Assembly: GCF_052324685.1 (NCBI RefSeq)
Contig: NC_135226.1
Span: forward strand, 16,641,384 to 16,705,383
From: Brachyhypopomus gauderio
Lineage: Eukaryota; Chordata; Actinopteri; Gymnotiformes; Hypopomidae
DNA length: 64,000 bases
Direction of reading: 5' to 3'
Position numbers and translations under genes: made by a program. The notes under the pieces were generated by a model. The model did no database searches, had not been told where the DNA came from, and saw only the letters and a program-made list of their open reading frames with translations. Shown here piece after piece: positions 55,085-64,000 of the stretch. The first letter of the stretch is position 1. Every line of letters starts with the position of its first letter.

Positions 55085-55680
55085 CAGTGGTGGACGAAGA
55101 ACAAAAACCATGTACTTGAGTACAAGTACAGATAACCAAGGTAAAACATTAGTCCAGTACAAGTAGAAGGCCTTCCTTTAGACTTCTACTTGAGTAAAAC
55201 TACAAAAGTATTGACCTTCAAATGTACTTAAGTATTGAAATTAACATTTCATCAGTTAGGCTCTATCAAGCGATATCAAGAGATATCCTGTTATCTCTAT
55301 ACCATGACTCTTTCATAATTAACTAAATTATGTGGACAGGCTCAACTCTTTGTACACAAATATTTTAATTATTTATTATTAATTCTATGATTATAGTGTT
55401 AGTTTTTTTGTTCATTAAAATGATCATTAGCAGAAAACAGAAGGCATGTAATTTCTATTTGGTAGGACCAAGAGGCTATTAAGTAACTTTTTGCAAACAA
55501 GCATTATTTTGGTTAAAAATTTATTTTCAATTGCAAGTTCAGATATCAATCTCCTTCTATTTGATGAATAAAAAACATTTCCTGTATTTTACTGCACCAT
55601 CCAAATAGGATACAGAATAATTTAGTTATTGAGGAATACTTTAGATTTCATTTAGATTAGATTACTTTAGACTACTTTAA
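55085..55680. mobile_element. End fragment of a hAT-type element
   Basis: CAGTGGTGGACGAAGAAC followed by repeated GTACTTGAGTACAAGTA and ACTTCTACTTGAGTAA motifs is a typical hAT end of the kind also seen at 19917 and 27727. No opposite end found; the remainder is AT-rich without a gene. Confidence 0.5.
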
Positions 55681-55684
55681 AACC

Positions 55685-56222
55685 TCCTTCCCAACCAAAG
55701 GCCCAAACAGGACTCCTGGGAACAGCAAAAGACTGGCAGCTGAGGGAGGACTTGGGAAAACAGCTGAAGTTCCCTGAGAACATCATGGAAACCAGCTTGA
55801 GACCAGACATAGTGCTGCAATCAGAGTCCTCCAAGCATGTCATCATGATGGAGCTGACAGTGCCCTGGGAGGAGAGGATGGAGGAAGCCAATATGAGGAA
55901 GAGGGAAAAATATGCTGCGCTGGTGGAGGACTGCCACAACAGGGGATGGAGTGCAAGATGCCTACCCATTGAGGTTGGGGGAAGGGGCTTTGCATGGAAG
56001 TCACTCTGCAGGGTCTACAGTCTCCTAGGCATCACAGGGGCACGAAGGAGGAGAGCCATCTGTTCAGCGGCCTCTGTTGCATCTCGATGGCTGTGGATCC
56101 AGAGGGACAAGGCGTGGATGAGCGCTTCTTGGACACAGGCCGGGAACTGATCACTCCCGGTCGGGTCGCCTGGGTGAGAGGATCTGAAGTTGAAAGACCC
56201 GAAGCCCCCTGTGCACCGACGT
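55685..56222 (+). pseudogene. Fragment resembling a restriction-like endonuclease C-terminus of a retroelement
   Basis: A frame beginning KDWQLREDLGKQLKFP continues LRPDIVLQSESSKHVIMMEL and TVPWEERMEEA, then RCLPIEVGGRGF. RPDIV followed ~15 residues later by MELTVPWE resembles the PD-(D/E)xK arrangement of restriction-like endonucleases found at the C-terminus of some early-branching non-LTR retrotransposons. That assignment is inference. The end (ITPGRVAWVRGSEV) is in another frame. No reverse transcriptase of the same element is present nearby. Confidence 0.45.
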
Positions 56223-56562
56223 AATTTGGGGGGGGGGACATGTCCCCCCCACTTTTTCAAAAGCCGGTTTTGGTCCTCCCCAGTTTTTACGGTTAAAACC
56301 AAATATTTAAATAGCAATGAATCCATGTCCCCCCCACTTTTTAATGGTTAAAAAACAAATATTTAAATAGCGACGAATCTAGCGCTAGGACCATGCAGAA
56401 AACGACCGCTCCGAGCTCCGCTCTGGTAACAATTTTCGTTTTCGTTCGACACCCCCCCCCAACCCCCCTCCCCACGTCAACTATCTGGAACACACCAGCA
56501 ACCCCATTTGTGTCCCCCCCCACCTATGAAATCAAAATTACGTCCATGCCCCTGTGACCTCA
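56206..56562. mobile_element. C/G-rich hAT-like MITE
   Basis: The ends are related inverted sequences, CCCTGTGCACCGACGTAATTT at the left and the reverse complement of CAGGGGCATGGACGTAATTT at the right. Internal CATGTCCCCCCC blocks and an AAATATTTAAATAGC motif are repeated. A segment (CGAATCTAGCGCTA, then AACAATTTTCGTT) recurs in the element at 58329-58732. Target duplication not clear. Confidence 0.5.
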
Positions 56563-56833
56563 GGTACCATCACTGATGATGTGTCCAAGAGTCTGCATCA
56601 GAAGATGTACTAAACAACCGTAGATAGTTTTAGCATATGCAAAATAACAAACTTTAAGACAAAATATCAACTAATAGTTACCTGCTAATGTCACGCTACA
56701 CCCCCTGACCCCTCCCCTTTGTGCGTGTGTTTATGTTGTCTATGTCTAGTCATTCATCTGCGTCTGTGTATCTTTGTGGGTGTGGTTGTGTCCGAGTGTG
56801 TTCATCAGTCTCACCTGTGCCTCATCTCATGAT

Positions 56834-57755
56834 CAGTGATGGCTAAGTTACCTTGAAAAAGTAATCCGATTACTGATTACTGATTACTCCTTTTAAAAGT
56901 AACTTAGTTACGTTACTGATTACTTGATTTTAAAAGTAACTACGTTAGATTACAAGTTACTTTAGTAGTTACATTCAGCAGCAAAATTAATTTTTCCAAT
57001 ACTCACTTTATTGGAAGTGCATTTTTAACAACAATGTAACAATGTACTGAAGTAGGTTCGGTAACCGAGGCAGAAACTGCTTAATCTAAAAATCCCGAGG
57101 AGGGAAACTTTATTGATAACGCAACCCTGGCGCGTGCAGGCCCCTCCCCCCCAGTGTCACTTAAAGGGCAAGACTCGCCGTGAGGAGTAGTAGTTGCTAC
57201 AGTATCTCCTGACATTACGTTTGTGTAGCTGTGCAATATTATTTGTAAATTTATTTGAAAACGTAATACAAGCAAACTGTTCAGTCAGACAGCTTGTGAA
57301 ACGAAATACCATTACAATTTCAAGCATTTTAAAGTAGGCTACGTTAGTCAAAATTCCAGCACTTTTCAAACGTGGAACACAGTGCAACATTAAAATTCTT
57401 CAGGTAAATGTTCCTTCCCCTGTTTTTGAGGGGTGTTTCTTTATACTACCACATATCGTTACGGGAGGACACTGCACAGAATGACTTGTAAAACGCGCTC
57501 GCGCTCTCACAGGGTCGCGCACAGCGTGCGAGTCGAGCGCTACGGTCAGACGCAAAAGTAGAACTGAGCCAAGAAGAAAGCAAAAATATATATTTTTACT
57601 AGGGAAAATAAAAATAGTAACACACAGTTATTTGGATAAGTAACTTTAGTCTGATTACTGGACTGGAAATAGTAGCGCGTTATATTATTCATTACCGCAA
57701 AAAGTGGTAAGATTAGAGTAACGCGTTACTAAGCAACGCGTTACTGACATCACTG
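56834..57755. mobile_element. Non-autonomous hAT element nested in the LTR
   Basis: Inverted ends CAGTGATG...CATCACTG. The 8-bp target duplication has one change: CTCATGAT (56826-56833) and CTCGTGAT (57756-57763). Both flanks are rich in GTTACTGATTAC/GTAACGCGTTAC motifs. The middle includes the shared cassette in inverted orientation (about 57310-57475). No coding capacity seen. Confidence 0.9.
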
Positions 57756-57806
57756 CTCGTGATCACTCGGGAATTATGTGGTCAGCGTTCGCGCAGTGTC
57801 CCGTAC

Positions 57807-58021
57807 TAGCCGGCGGCGAGTGCATTTTGTTGAGCGGGGGGGGGGTGGCGAACGAAAGTTGTTGAGCGTTGGGGGGGGGGGGGTGGCGAACGTAAAATGG
57901 ACAGATTCTGGATAAACTGGATATTTTTTTCGGCGTGAGATATCGGAAGTGTGGCGTGAGAGCGTGTGAAAACAGTCAAATGCATGTGTCTCACGCTCAA
58001 TGCGTGAGAGTTGGCAACCCT
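57807..58021. mobile_element. Partial element nested in the same LTR
   Basis: The right end GAGAGTTGGCAACCCTG and the interior (GTGTGAAAACAGTCAAATGC, then CACGCTCAATGCGTGAG) match, in the other direction, a fragment at about 58930-59015. Two G runs with GTGGCGAACG occur at 57835-57890. The left end is not preserved. Confidence 0.5.
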
Positions 58022-58328
58022 GCGTTCGTGAATGCGTCGGACTTTGAGCCTCGTCCTTTCCCACGCACCCGACATTACAGCTAACTGTTTTATCACCATG
58101 CTCTGCATGTAAAACCTACTAAATATTTTATTTCTAAAGTAAAATGCTATGTTCAAATGTTTATTATTTTACAATATTAATGCATTTAGCTGGAAGCGCC
58201 AAATCCTATGAACTATGGTAAAATAAATAACTAGCTAGCTAGTAAAGCTAACTTAGGTAGCTACATGCTAAGGCAGCTAGCTAACTAACCATGCTAACTA
58301 AATATGCACAAATTAACGGTTTGCTGCA

Positions 58329-58732
58329 CAGGGTACCCGCGGGTCCTTAAAAAGTCTTAAAATGTCTTAAATTTAGTTTTCCATATTCAAGGCCTAAAAA
58401 TGTCTTAAAATGTCTGGAATTTTATGAGGGGAGGCATTAAATTATTATAAGTGTGTGTTCAGTTGTTCTGGCGCGATGTGAACTTTGCCGAATCTAGCGC
58501 TAATGCAGAAAATAACCGCTCCAGGGTCCTAGTGCTAGATTCCTAGCGTTGGAGTATACGGCCTCAACGTCGTCAACAATTTTCGTTCGCCAACACGCCC
58601 CCCCCTCCCCCCCCGTCAACGATGTGGAACACACCTGCATCCCCGGTAATAGTATTATTTTTTCTTGTGAGAGGTATTAAAAAGGTCTTAAAAGTCATTG
58701 AATTTGAGATTTAAAAATGTGCAGATACCCTG
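58329..58732. mobile_element. Non-autonomous DNA transposon, 404 bp
   Basis: Inverted ends CAGGGTACCCGCGGGTCC and the reverse complement of CAGGGTATCTGCACATTT. A 6-bp direct repeat GCTGCA flanks it (58323-58328 and 58733-58738). Both arms carry AAAAAGTCTTAAAATGTC-type sequence. The related end at 19571 suggests a family. Confidence 0.7.
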
Positions 58733-58827
58733 GCTGCAAGATAGTTAGATTTCTCATTAAGATAATTGACCAGTAGGCCTACGAAATTATCTTTCCTCTA
58801 CTTCCTTAAATTGCTTCCTTAAATTGG

Positions 58828-59040
58828 ATGGGGAATATTTGCAGGAAGAAATCATATGTTACTGAGGCAGGCAGAGTAAGGCGTGGCCACGCATCAAAAG
58901 AGCGCCGCCATTTACAGATTAGGGGAGATGCAATGAGCGTGAGACACACGCATTTGACTGTCTTCACACGCTCACACGCCACACATCTGATTTCTCACGC
59001 CGAAAAAAAATGGATGGACATATATATATTCAATTATTTA
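58828..59040. mobile_element. Fragment related to 57807-58021
   Basis: GAGCGTGAGACACACGCATTTGA followed by CTGTCTTCACACGCTC is the reverse complement of part of the element nested in the LTR. Ends are not preserved. Confidence 0.5.
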
Positions 59041-59049
59041 TTTTTCACT

Positions 59050-59260
59050 AGTCATTATATAGAGCCCTCCGTGCCTCAAGTATGACTCGTCTTGACCCTC
59101 CATCATCCAGGACACATGGGAGACAAGCATCCAGATTTTTCTCTGTCCTGGCTCCAAGGTGGTGGAATGAACTTCCCTTGTGTCCGAACATCGGAGTCGC
59201 TTGCTGTCTTCAGACGCCGACTGAAGACCCACCTCTTTCAAGTGCACTTTACATAATTAT
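59050..59260 (+). pseudogene. Non-LTR retrotransposon 3' coding fragment
   Basis: Frames encode HGRQASRFFSVLAPRWWNELP and, after a frameshift, ESLAVFRRRLKTHLFQVHF, typical of the last residues of fish non-LTR reverse transcriptases. Short 3' UTR-like TTGTATATTGGGATATTG repeats follow to about 59460. Confidence 0.7.
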
Positions 59261-59509
59261 ACTTTCATCTACTGTGCTTTATCGTCTCTTTCCTCAGGTG
59301 TTTGTTATAGGTGTTGCTTACTGTCTTTTTCTCAGGCATTGTGCATAATTGGGTTATAGGAATTGCTTACTGTCTTTTTCCTCAGGTGATGTGTATATTC
59401 AGATATTGTTCAAATTGTGTAAAGATATTGTATATTGGGATATTGTTCAAATGTCATATGTAAAATAAAAAAAAAGCCTCTACATGTTGTTTCAGCATTA
59501 CATATTTAC

Positions 59510-59594
59510 TCGAGTATGTTCTTCAGTAAATTGCATCTTTAGGGAGTTCCCACAAAATTAACACCTCCTACTGGACCACACAAAAATATATAAG
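59510..59594 (+). promoter_or_regulatory. OR6 promoter block
   Basis: AAATTGCATCTTTAGGGAG, TTCCCACAAAATTAACACC and ATATATAAG at 59586-59594, 191 bp before the ATG. Nearly the same as the OR5 block. Confidence 0.6.
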
Positions 59595-59776
59595 TAAGGG
59601 TGACAGGTAACTGACTATGGGAAAGTTAGCACCACAATGTACAATAAATGAAGATCAACTGGAACATTCTATGTCAAATGGGAATATTGATACACAATTT
59701 GTTTTTAATATTGTGCTAATGATATTTTTAAAAAGCTTCTGTCTGGTTTTGTATCTAAATGTACTGAGAACGGGTG

Positions 59777-60715
59777 ATGAAAAATTCCACTGAAGAGTTC
59801 ATATTCGTGCTCCATGGATTGAATGACACATCAACAAATATTACTATTTACTTTGCATTTGGTCTTCTGGTATATATTATGACATTGTTTGTAAATTTGA
59901 TGTTAATCATATTAGTTATTCTGGATAAGACACTTCATGAACCTATGTATCTGTTCATATGCAGTTTGTTTGTTAATGGAATATGTGGTGCTTCTGCTTT
60001 CTATCCAAAGATCCTTGCTGATCTTTTATCAGACTCCCATGTTATATCATATACATCGTGCCTGATACAAACATGTGTAATTTTCTGTTATGCTTTGTGT
60101 GAAATCACATGTCTAACAGTCATGGCATATGACAGGTATGTAGCTATTTGTAAGCCTTTGGAATATCTCTCCATTATGACACACCAGAAGGTTATGAAAC
60201 TGCTGGCTTTTAGTTGGCTCTTCTCCTTACTGCAAACAGCCATTGGGGCAGTGCTGACAATCAGTGAACCTTTATGTGGTAATGACATTGACATGCTATA
60301 TTGCTCTAACTGGCAGGTTGTGAAACTATCTTGCAAAAATGTGATTATGATGGATTTATATGGGAACGTCCTAATAATTTCTCATTTTGCCCAAATGACA
60401 TTTATTATTACGTCATATATTTACATAATCAGAACATCTTTACGGTCTATGACAGGAAGGGTTAAATTCATTCAGACATGTCTTCCTCATTTAATCACAC
60501 TCACAAACTTCAACATTTCCCTACTCTTTGATGTCATGTATTCTCGCTATGGCAAAAGTCAAACACAGCAAGCTCTGCACAACATAATGGGTATAGAGTT
60601 TCTTATTGTGCCTCCTCTCCTAAACCCCATCATATATGGAATGAAACTGACACAGATGCGCCACCAATTTGTGAAAATATACATCAACAAATTTAAAGCA
60701 GTGAGAATGGACTGA
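59777..60715 (+). CDS. Odorant receptor OR6
   Basis: An intact 312-residue receptor. N-terminal MKNSTEEF; TM1 FVNLMLIILVILDK with the conserved asparagine at residue 40; EPMYLFIC; cysteine 95 before TM3; MAYDRYVAIC at 116-125; YCSNWQVVKLSC at 175-186; a basic RTSLRSMTGRVKF third intracellular loop; CLPHL; PPLLNPIIYG at 279-288. ATG 59777 is preferred to the GTG before it. Very close to OR5. It is the best template for seeing what OR1 lost: the GACA at 59881 and at 59929 bracket exactly the 48 bp absent from OR1. Confidence 0.95.
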   Translation: MKNSTEEFIFVLHGLNDTSTNITIYFAFGLLVYIMTLFVNLMLIILVILDKTLHEPMYLFICSLFVNGICGASAFYPKILADLLSDSHVISYTSCLIQTCVIFCYALCEITCLTVMAYDRYVAICKPLEYLSIMTHQKVMKLLAFSWLFSLLQTAIGAVLTISEPLCGNDIDMLYCSNWQVVKLSCKNVIMMDLYGNVLIISHFAQMTFIITSYIYIIRTSLRSMTGRVKFIQTCLPHLITLTNFNISLLFDVMYSRYGKSQTQQALHNIMGIEFLIVPPLLNPIIYGMKLTQMRHQFVKIYINKFKAVRMD

Positions 60716-61405
60716 TAACTTGGAAAATCGCTTGATTTTCTTCCCAAAAAGGAAGACTACCCCTGTGCATCATGCTCACAAGGATGAGCAGTTGGGCACA
60801 ATTTTTTTCCAGTATGTAGCTGTGGACATTTTATACTATGAACCAAACATAGCAGTATAATTATGTCATAGATCATACCTCACATGTCACACATATATTC
60901 CCCCATCCTGAACTGACATCCTCTGGCCATCATTAATGACTTAACATATGAGACTTGAGACCCTGGAATTGAAAAGGTCTGTATAAAATGTCTGGCCTAA
61001 CAATGGAGATCATAATGGCTTGGTTTGTTAGCATTAAGGTTTATTTCAGTGTCTGAAATGTCTAAAATATTATCTGCATAAAAAATGTAATGCTCTTAAT
61101 GCTTAATAAAATAGTTTGTTGTTGGTTACACAGATAATAATGACAATAACATATATTTCACTATATAACTATATTAATAGTTTGTTGCACTTGATGTCAA
61201 AGGTGCTATTAAACAGAAAAATCACCAGTATTAAATTATCAAAGGTATTCACTTTTTCGGTGTTGCCTAAAATGACAATAAAGGTCAATACCAAATTGTT
61301 ACAGGAGTAGCTCCCACCATTTTTATTAGCATGAAGCAAATGGAACACGTGAACAGAAAGGTTTTGAGATGTGTTGTATTCAAGAGTTTAAAAGGTCAAA
61401 AATTA
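60716..61405. repeat. OR6 3' flank
   Basis: Co-linear with the OR5 3' flank. The distal GTGCTATTAAACAGAAAAATC and TTAAATTATCAAAGGTATTC also match bases about 500-560 of the window. The duplicated flank ends at the solo LTR. Confidence 0.75.
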
Positions 61406-61410
61406 TTACA

Positions 61411-61705
61411 TGTGATGGGCAGGGAGTGCAAACAAAAAGGAAGCGATCACGCCAAGTCTCAGTGAAAAAGGATGGTTTAATGAAGAAGTGCGCAAACCAA
61501 AAACCTGTGAATAGATCCGAATTAAGGATATAATGACCAGCGGTCAACTGGTACAAAGACAAGACATATATAGGCAAACAAATGATCCTCAGGTGAGACG
61601 GATCACGGGCTCCGCCCACCTGAGGGACGCACACGACGTCACAAAAACAACAACAACAGCCGCTGTGGACGGAGGCGACCGGTAGGGGGCCGCCTCACCG
61701 TGACA
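61411..61705 (-). mobile_element. Solo LTR of the family at 656-2884
   Basis: 295 bp from TGTGATGGGC to CACCGTGACA, with the perfect 5-bp duplication TTACA (61406-61410 and 61706-61710). Shares AAGGAAGCGATCACGCCAAG and GGTACAAAGACAAGACATAT with the LTR at 2587-2884. Confidence 0.93.
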
Positions 61706-61710
61706 TTACA

Positions 61711-62600
61711 ATTATTACACAACTGCTTTTTTATGTATTATAATTCCTTTCATATTAAATTACTACAATGTAGGCTTTGTTCAACTGAGTTAACCCTCCG
61801 GAGGGGGGGTTGATTTATTATAAATTGTACATAAGATATTTCTCTCACATTGCAGCTGATAACTCTCCTCCCTGCCTGATATACTAATTAGCACATGTAC
61901 TCAATTGACATTAGTGCATGTTCAAAAGAATGACCCTGATATTGAAGCAGTTATGTAGAGTAAGGAGTCCAAGATGAAACTGGCAAGCAAAATAAAAACA
62001 GAACATTGGATTTATAGTTGCACTTGAAAAAACATAAAAGCAACAGTATTAAGGGAATTACACAACGATATAGGACATCAGGACAGGACGACATAATCTA
62101 TGCAAAAGGAAATAAAGCACAATGTTATAAGCTGCACTTGCCAAACAAAAAGCACTCAAGCCCCGCTTACTGGCATTGTCACTAAACAGTTATTTCAGTT
62201 GGCTTCAGTCAACTTCCACCAGCTAGACAAATGCAAAAGTTGTCATGAATATATTAGCAATTATCAACCATTTTACTGGGTTTCCTCATACATATGTAAC
62301 AACCAACAAATCAGGCAAATCAATTACAGACCTTGTTTTGCTTTCTTTAGAAAATTTATACTTTTCATATAAACATGCTTACTAATAAATACAGCCACAC
62401 TTTTCCCTCTCATGATTTCATGGAAAACTCGTCGACTGTCATCCACTCCTCCAGAGCATCGATAACAACAAATAATTTTATGTGAAATAGCAAATAATTA
62501 TTTCTTTTGGATTTTACTGTCCCAAGGAATGTCAATAGTGCCACACCCTTGACCAAATGTGGCACACCCTGATCCAAGACACTGGCCCATCATCAAGGTC
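61711..62600. other. Intergenic, AT-rich
   Basis: No gene, RNA or clear element. Short open frames (such as 62100-62372) lack recognisable domains. Confidence 0.45.
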
Positions 62601-62677
62601 AAGGTCAAGGTCTGTTAATTTGTCATGCACATAGTTATACAGTAGTACAACATGCAGTGAAATGCTTGTTCACGACT

Positions 62678-62890
62678 GTCATGTAGAGTTACGCCCCCCT
62701 CTCTAGCTGTCACTTCGGTTCCCTGCTCCTTGTGTCTGTGTTGTTCCCTGCTTGTCTGTTCCCATGGTTTCCCTCTGTCTGCCACGCCCGTCATAGTCTC
62801 CACCTGTGTCTTTTTAGTTCTGTGTATTTATAGTCCCTATGTTTCCCATGTCGGTTATCGGTTGTTTTGTTTCATTGGTTAGTGTGATTC
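62678..62890 (+). mobile_element. 5' half of an LTR
   Basis: TGTCATGTAGAGTTACGCCC and the following CACGCCC, CACCTGTGTC and TCCCATGTCGGT stretches match the reverse complement of the LTR at 39838-40365. The matching 3' half lies at 63740-63885, on the other side of LINE sequence. Confidence 0.7.
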
Positions 62891-62909
62891 AAGATTTGAC
62901 ATAAGATTT

Positions 62910-63700
62910 GACAGATCAATTTTAGGGTTGAGTCTCGTTTAGTGTCCGAATAGCCTGAGGGAAGAAACTCAGTCTCATCCTTTCCATGCTGGATTTCAAT
63001 AAGCTGTACCGTTTTAAAGCAGTAAAGCAAAAAGTCCATTGTTTGGATGACTGAGGTCCTTCACGATCTTTATGGCTTTTGACCAACACCGCTTGATGTA
63101 GGTAGTCTGCAGATCTGGAAGTGTGGTTCTCATGATGCGCTCAGCAGATTGCACCAAACCCTTCAGGGTCTGTCTGTCCTGTTTGGTGGTGTTCCCGAAC
63201 CAGGCCACACAGTACCTCGGAGCGCAGCCTGAAGGTGTCTGAGGACGGGCTTTATTCGCCAGGGTGTTGGTGTGGTAAGACCATGTAAGATCTTGCGAGC
63301 TGTGAACTACAAGGTATTTGAAACTTTCTACTCTCTCTACTGCTGCACCATTGCACTCCTGCCTCCTGCTGCAGCCCACTATCAGCTCCTTGGTTTTGCT
63401 GATGTTGAGTAGGAGGTTATTGCCCAGGCACCAGTTTTCTAGGCGCACAATCTCCTCCAGGTAGGCCTTCTCATCATTGTTGGAGATCAGGCCCACCACA
63501 ACTGTGTCGTCTGTGTAATGATGGTGTTGGAGCTTGAAGTGGTCATGCAGTCGTGGGAGTACAGCAGGGGTGATAAAACACAGACTTGAGGAGCACCAAT
63601 GCTGAGGGTCACAGTGGATGAGACATGGTTTCCCACTCTCACTGTTTGTGGTCTGTTAGTGAGGAAGCTGGAGATATAGTGACGCAGTTCGTCTTCTCTC
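62910..63700 (-). pseudogene. L2/CR1-type LINE reverse transcriptase 3' part
   Basis: The minus-strand frame (63014-63499) reads LENWCLGNNLLLNISKTKEL, then VERVESFKYLVVHSSQDLTW, then WFGNTTKQDRQTLKGL, SAERIMRTTLPDLQ and DLSHPNNGLFALL, the typical C-terminal region of L2-type elements in fish. An internal deletion joins NKARPQ to CVAWFGN. A separate short piece near 62600-62675 (ACAACATGCAGTGAAATGC) looks like the 3' tail of the same kind of LINE. Confidence 0.8.
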
Positions 63701-63739
63701 AGTGCGTCTTCTCTCTGCGTTTCCCTGCCTTGTTTAGTG

Positions 63740-63885
63740 ATGCCTATCTACCTGTCATGTTCTGAGTGCCCTCCCGATATGACCCATGCCATGACTATGG
63801 AATTCCCTTCATTAAATCTCGCTCTCCTCAGCGTTTGTGTCTGCCTCCTATCTCCGCAGCGCAAAAAGCGTTATATAACAATCGA
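63740..63885 (+). mobile_element. 3' half of an LTR
   Basis: GGAATTCCCTTCATTAAATC, then CTCCTCAGCGTTTGTGTCTG and CTCCGCAGCGC, match the reverse complement of the start of the LTR at 39838. ATTAAA serves as a polyadenylation-type signal. The terminal ATATAACA is diverged from TTACA. The last 115 bp of the window hold nothing I recognise. Confidence 0.65.
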
Positions 63886-64000
63886 TCGTACAAGGACACA
63901 GCGAGGGAGCGAGACTGGTAAGTTTAATCACTGTAATGAGATGTTGGCTGCTTCTGTTCAGTTTAACCAGAGACAGGAATTCCCCTTGCACTGTGGGTAC

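Larger units (their letters stand above)
56689..58079 (+). mobile_element. Solo LTR, family TGTCACG...GTTACA, split by two insertions
   Basis: The outer ends TGTCACGC and CATTACA are flanked by the perfect 5-bp duplication GCTAA (56684-56688 and 58080-58084). The LTR sequence is present in three pieces: 56689-56833, 57756-57806 and about 58022-58079. Between them sit a hAT element and a second, partial element. When joined in order they match the layout of the copy at 26645. Confidence 0.9.

Overview
This window looks like nuclear DNA of a teleost fish, probably an otophysan (inference). It carries a cluster of intronless fish-type odorant receptor (OR) genes, all on the + strand, set in AT-rich DNA packed with fish-type mobile elements: hAT, Tc1, Harbinger, Ty3/Gypsy, solo LTRs, non-LTR elements and tRNA-derived SINEs. 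I see no bacterial operons, no CRISPR array and no ordinary host gene other than the receptors.

Layout. The window opens 24 bp past where the stop codon of another receptor should lie, because its first ~360 bp match the 3' flank of OR2. Six receptors follow, with starts at 7303 (OR1), 18248 (OR2), 24460 (OR3), 34659 (OR4), 43418 (OR5) and 59777 (OR6). OR1, OR5 and OR6 form one subfamily (N-terminus MENSTEEF/MKNSTEEF, extracellular loop motif YCSNW). OR2, OR3 and OR4 form another (MENSSTEF, YCSVV). Five encode 312 residues; OR1 has lost 16 residues of TM1/first loop through a 48-bp in-frame deletion. Each receptor is a duplicated unit: a 5' flank with a conserved AGGGAG-type block and a TATATAAG box about 180-230 bp before the ATG, the coding exon, and a related 3' flank.

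Mobile elements fill the space between the units. Those with clear ends and target duplications are: hAT elements at 3291-5274, 27727-29331, 31624-31959, 46773-49462 and 56834-57755, plus a small one at 25508-25651 whose empty site survives in the paralogous OR4 flank; a Gypsy element at 9444-13604 inside a long-inverted-repeat element; a Tc1 element at 15821-17050 inside a SINE inside a hAT-like element; a Harbinger-like element at 30524-33646 with a decayed two-exon Myb gene; and solo LTRs at 13950, 26645, 32436, 39838, 41762, 56689 and 61411. Most coding remnants are broken. The hAT transposase at 47017-48981 has an uninterrupted 654-codon frame but no ATG in its first 214 codons.

Nothing here convinces me of a wholly new biological system. 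The most informative signals are the shared promoter architecture of the receptor array, the TM1 deletion in OR1, the nearly intact hAT element, and an internal sequence cassette shared by several hAT elements that have different ends.
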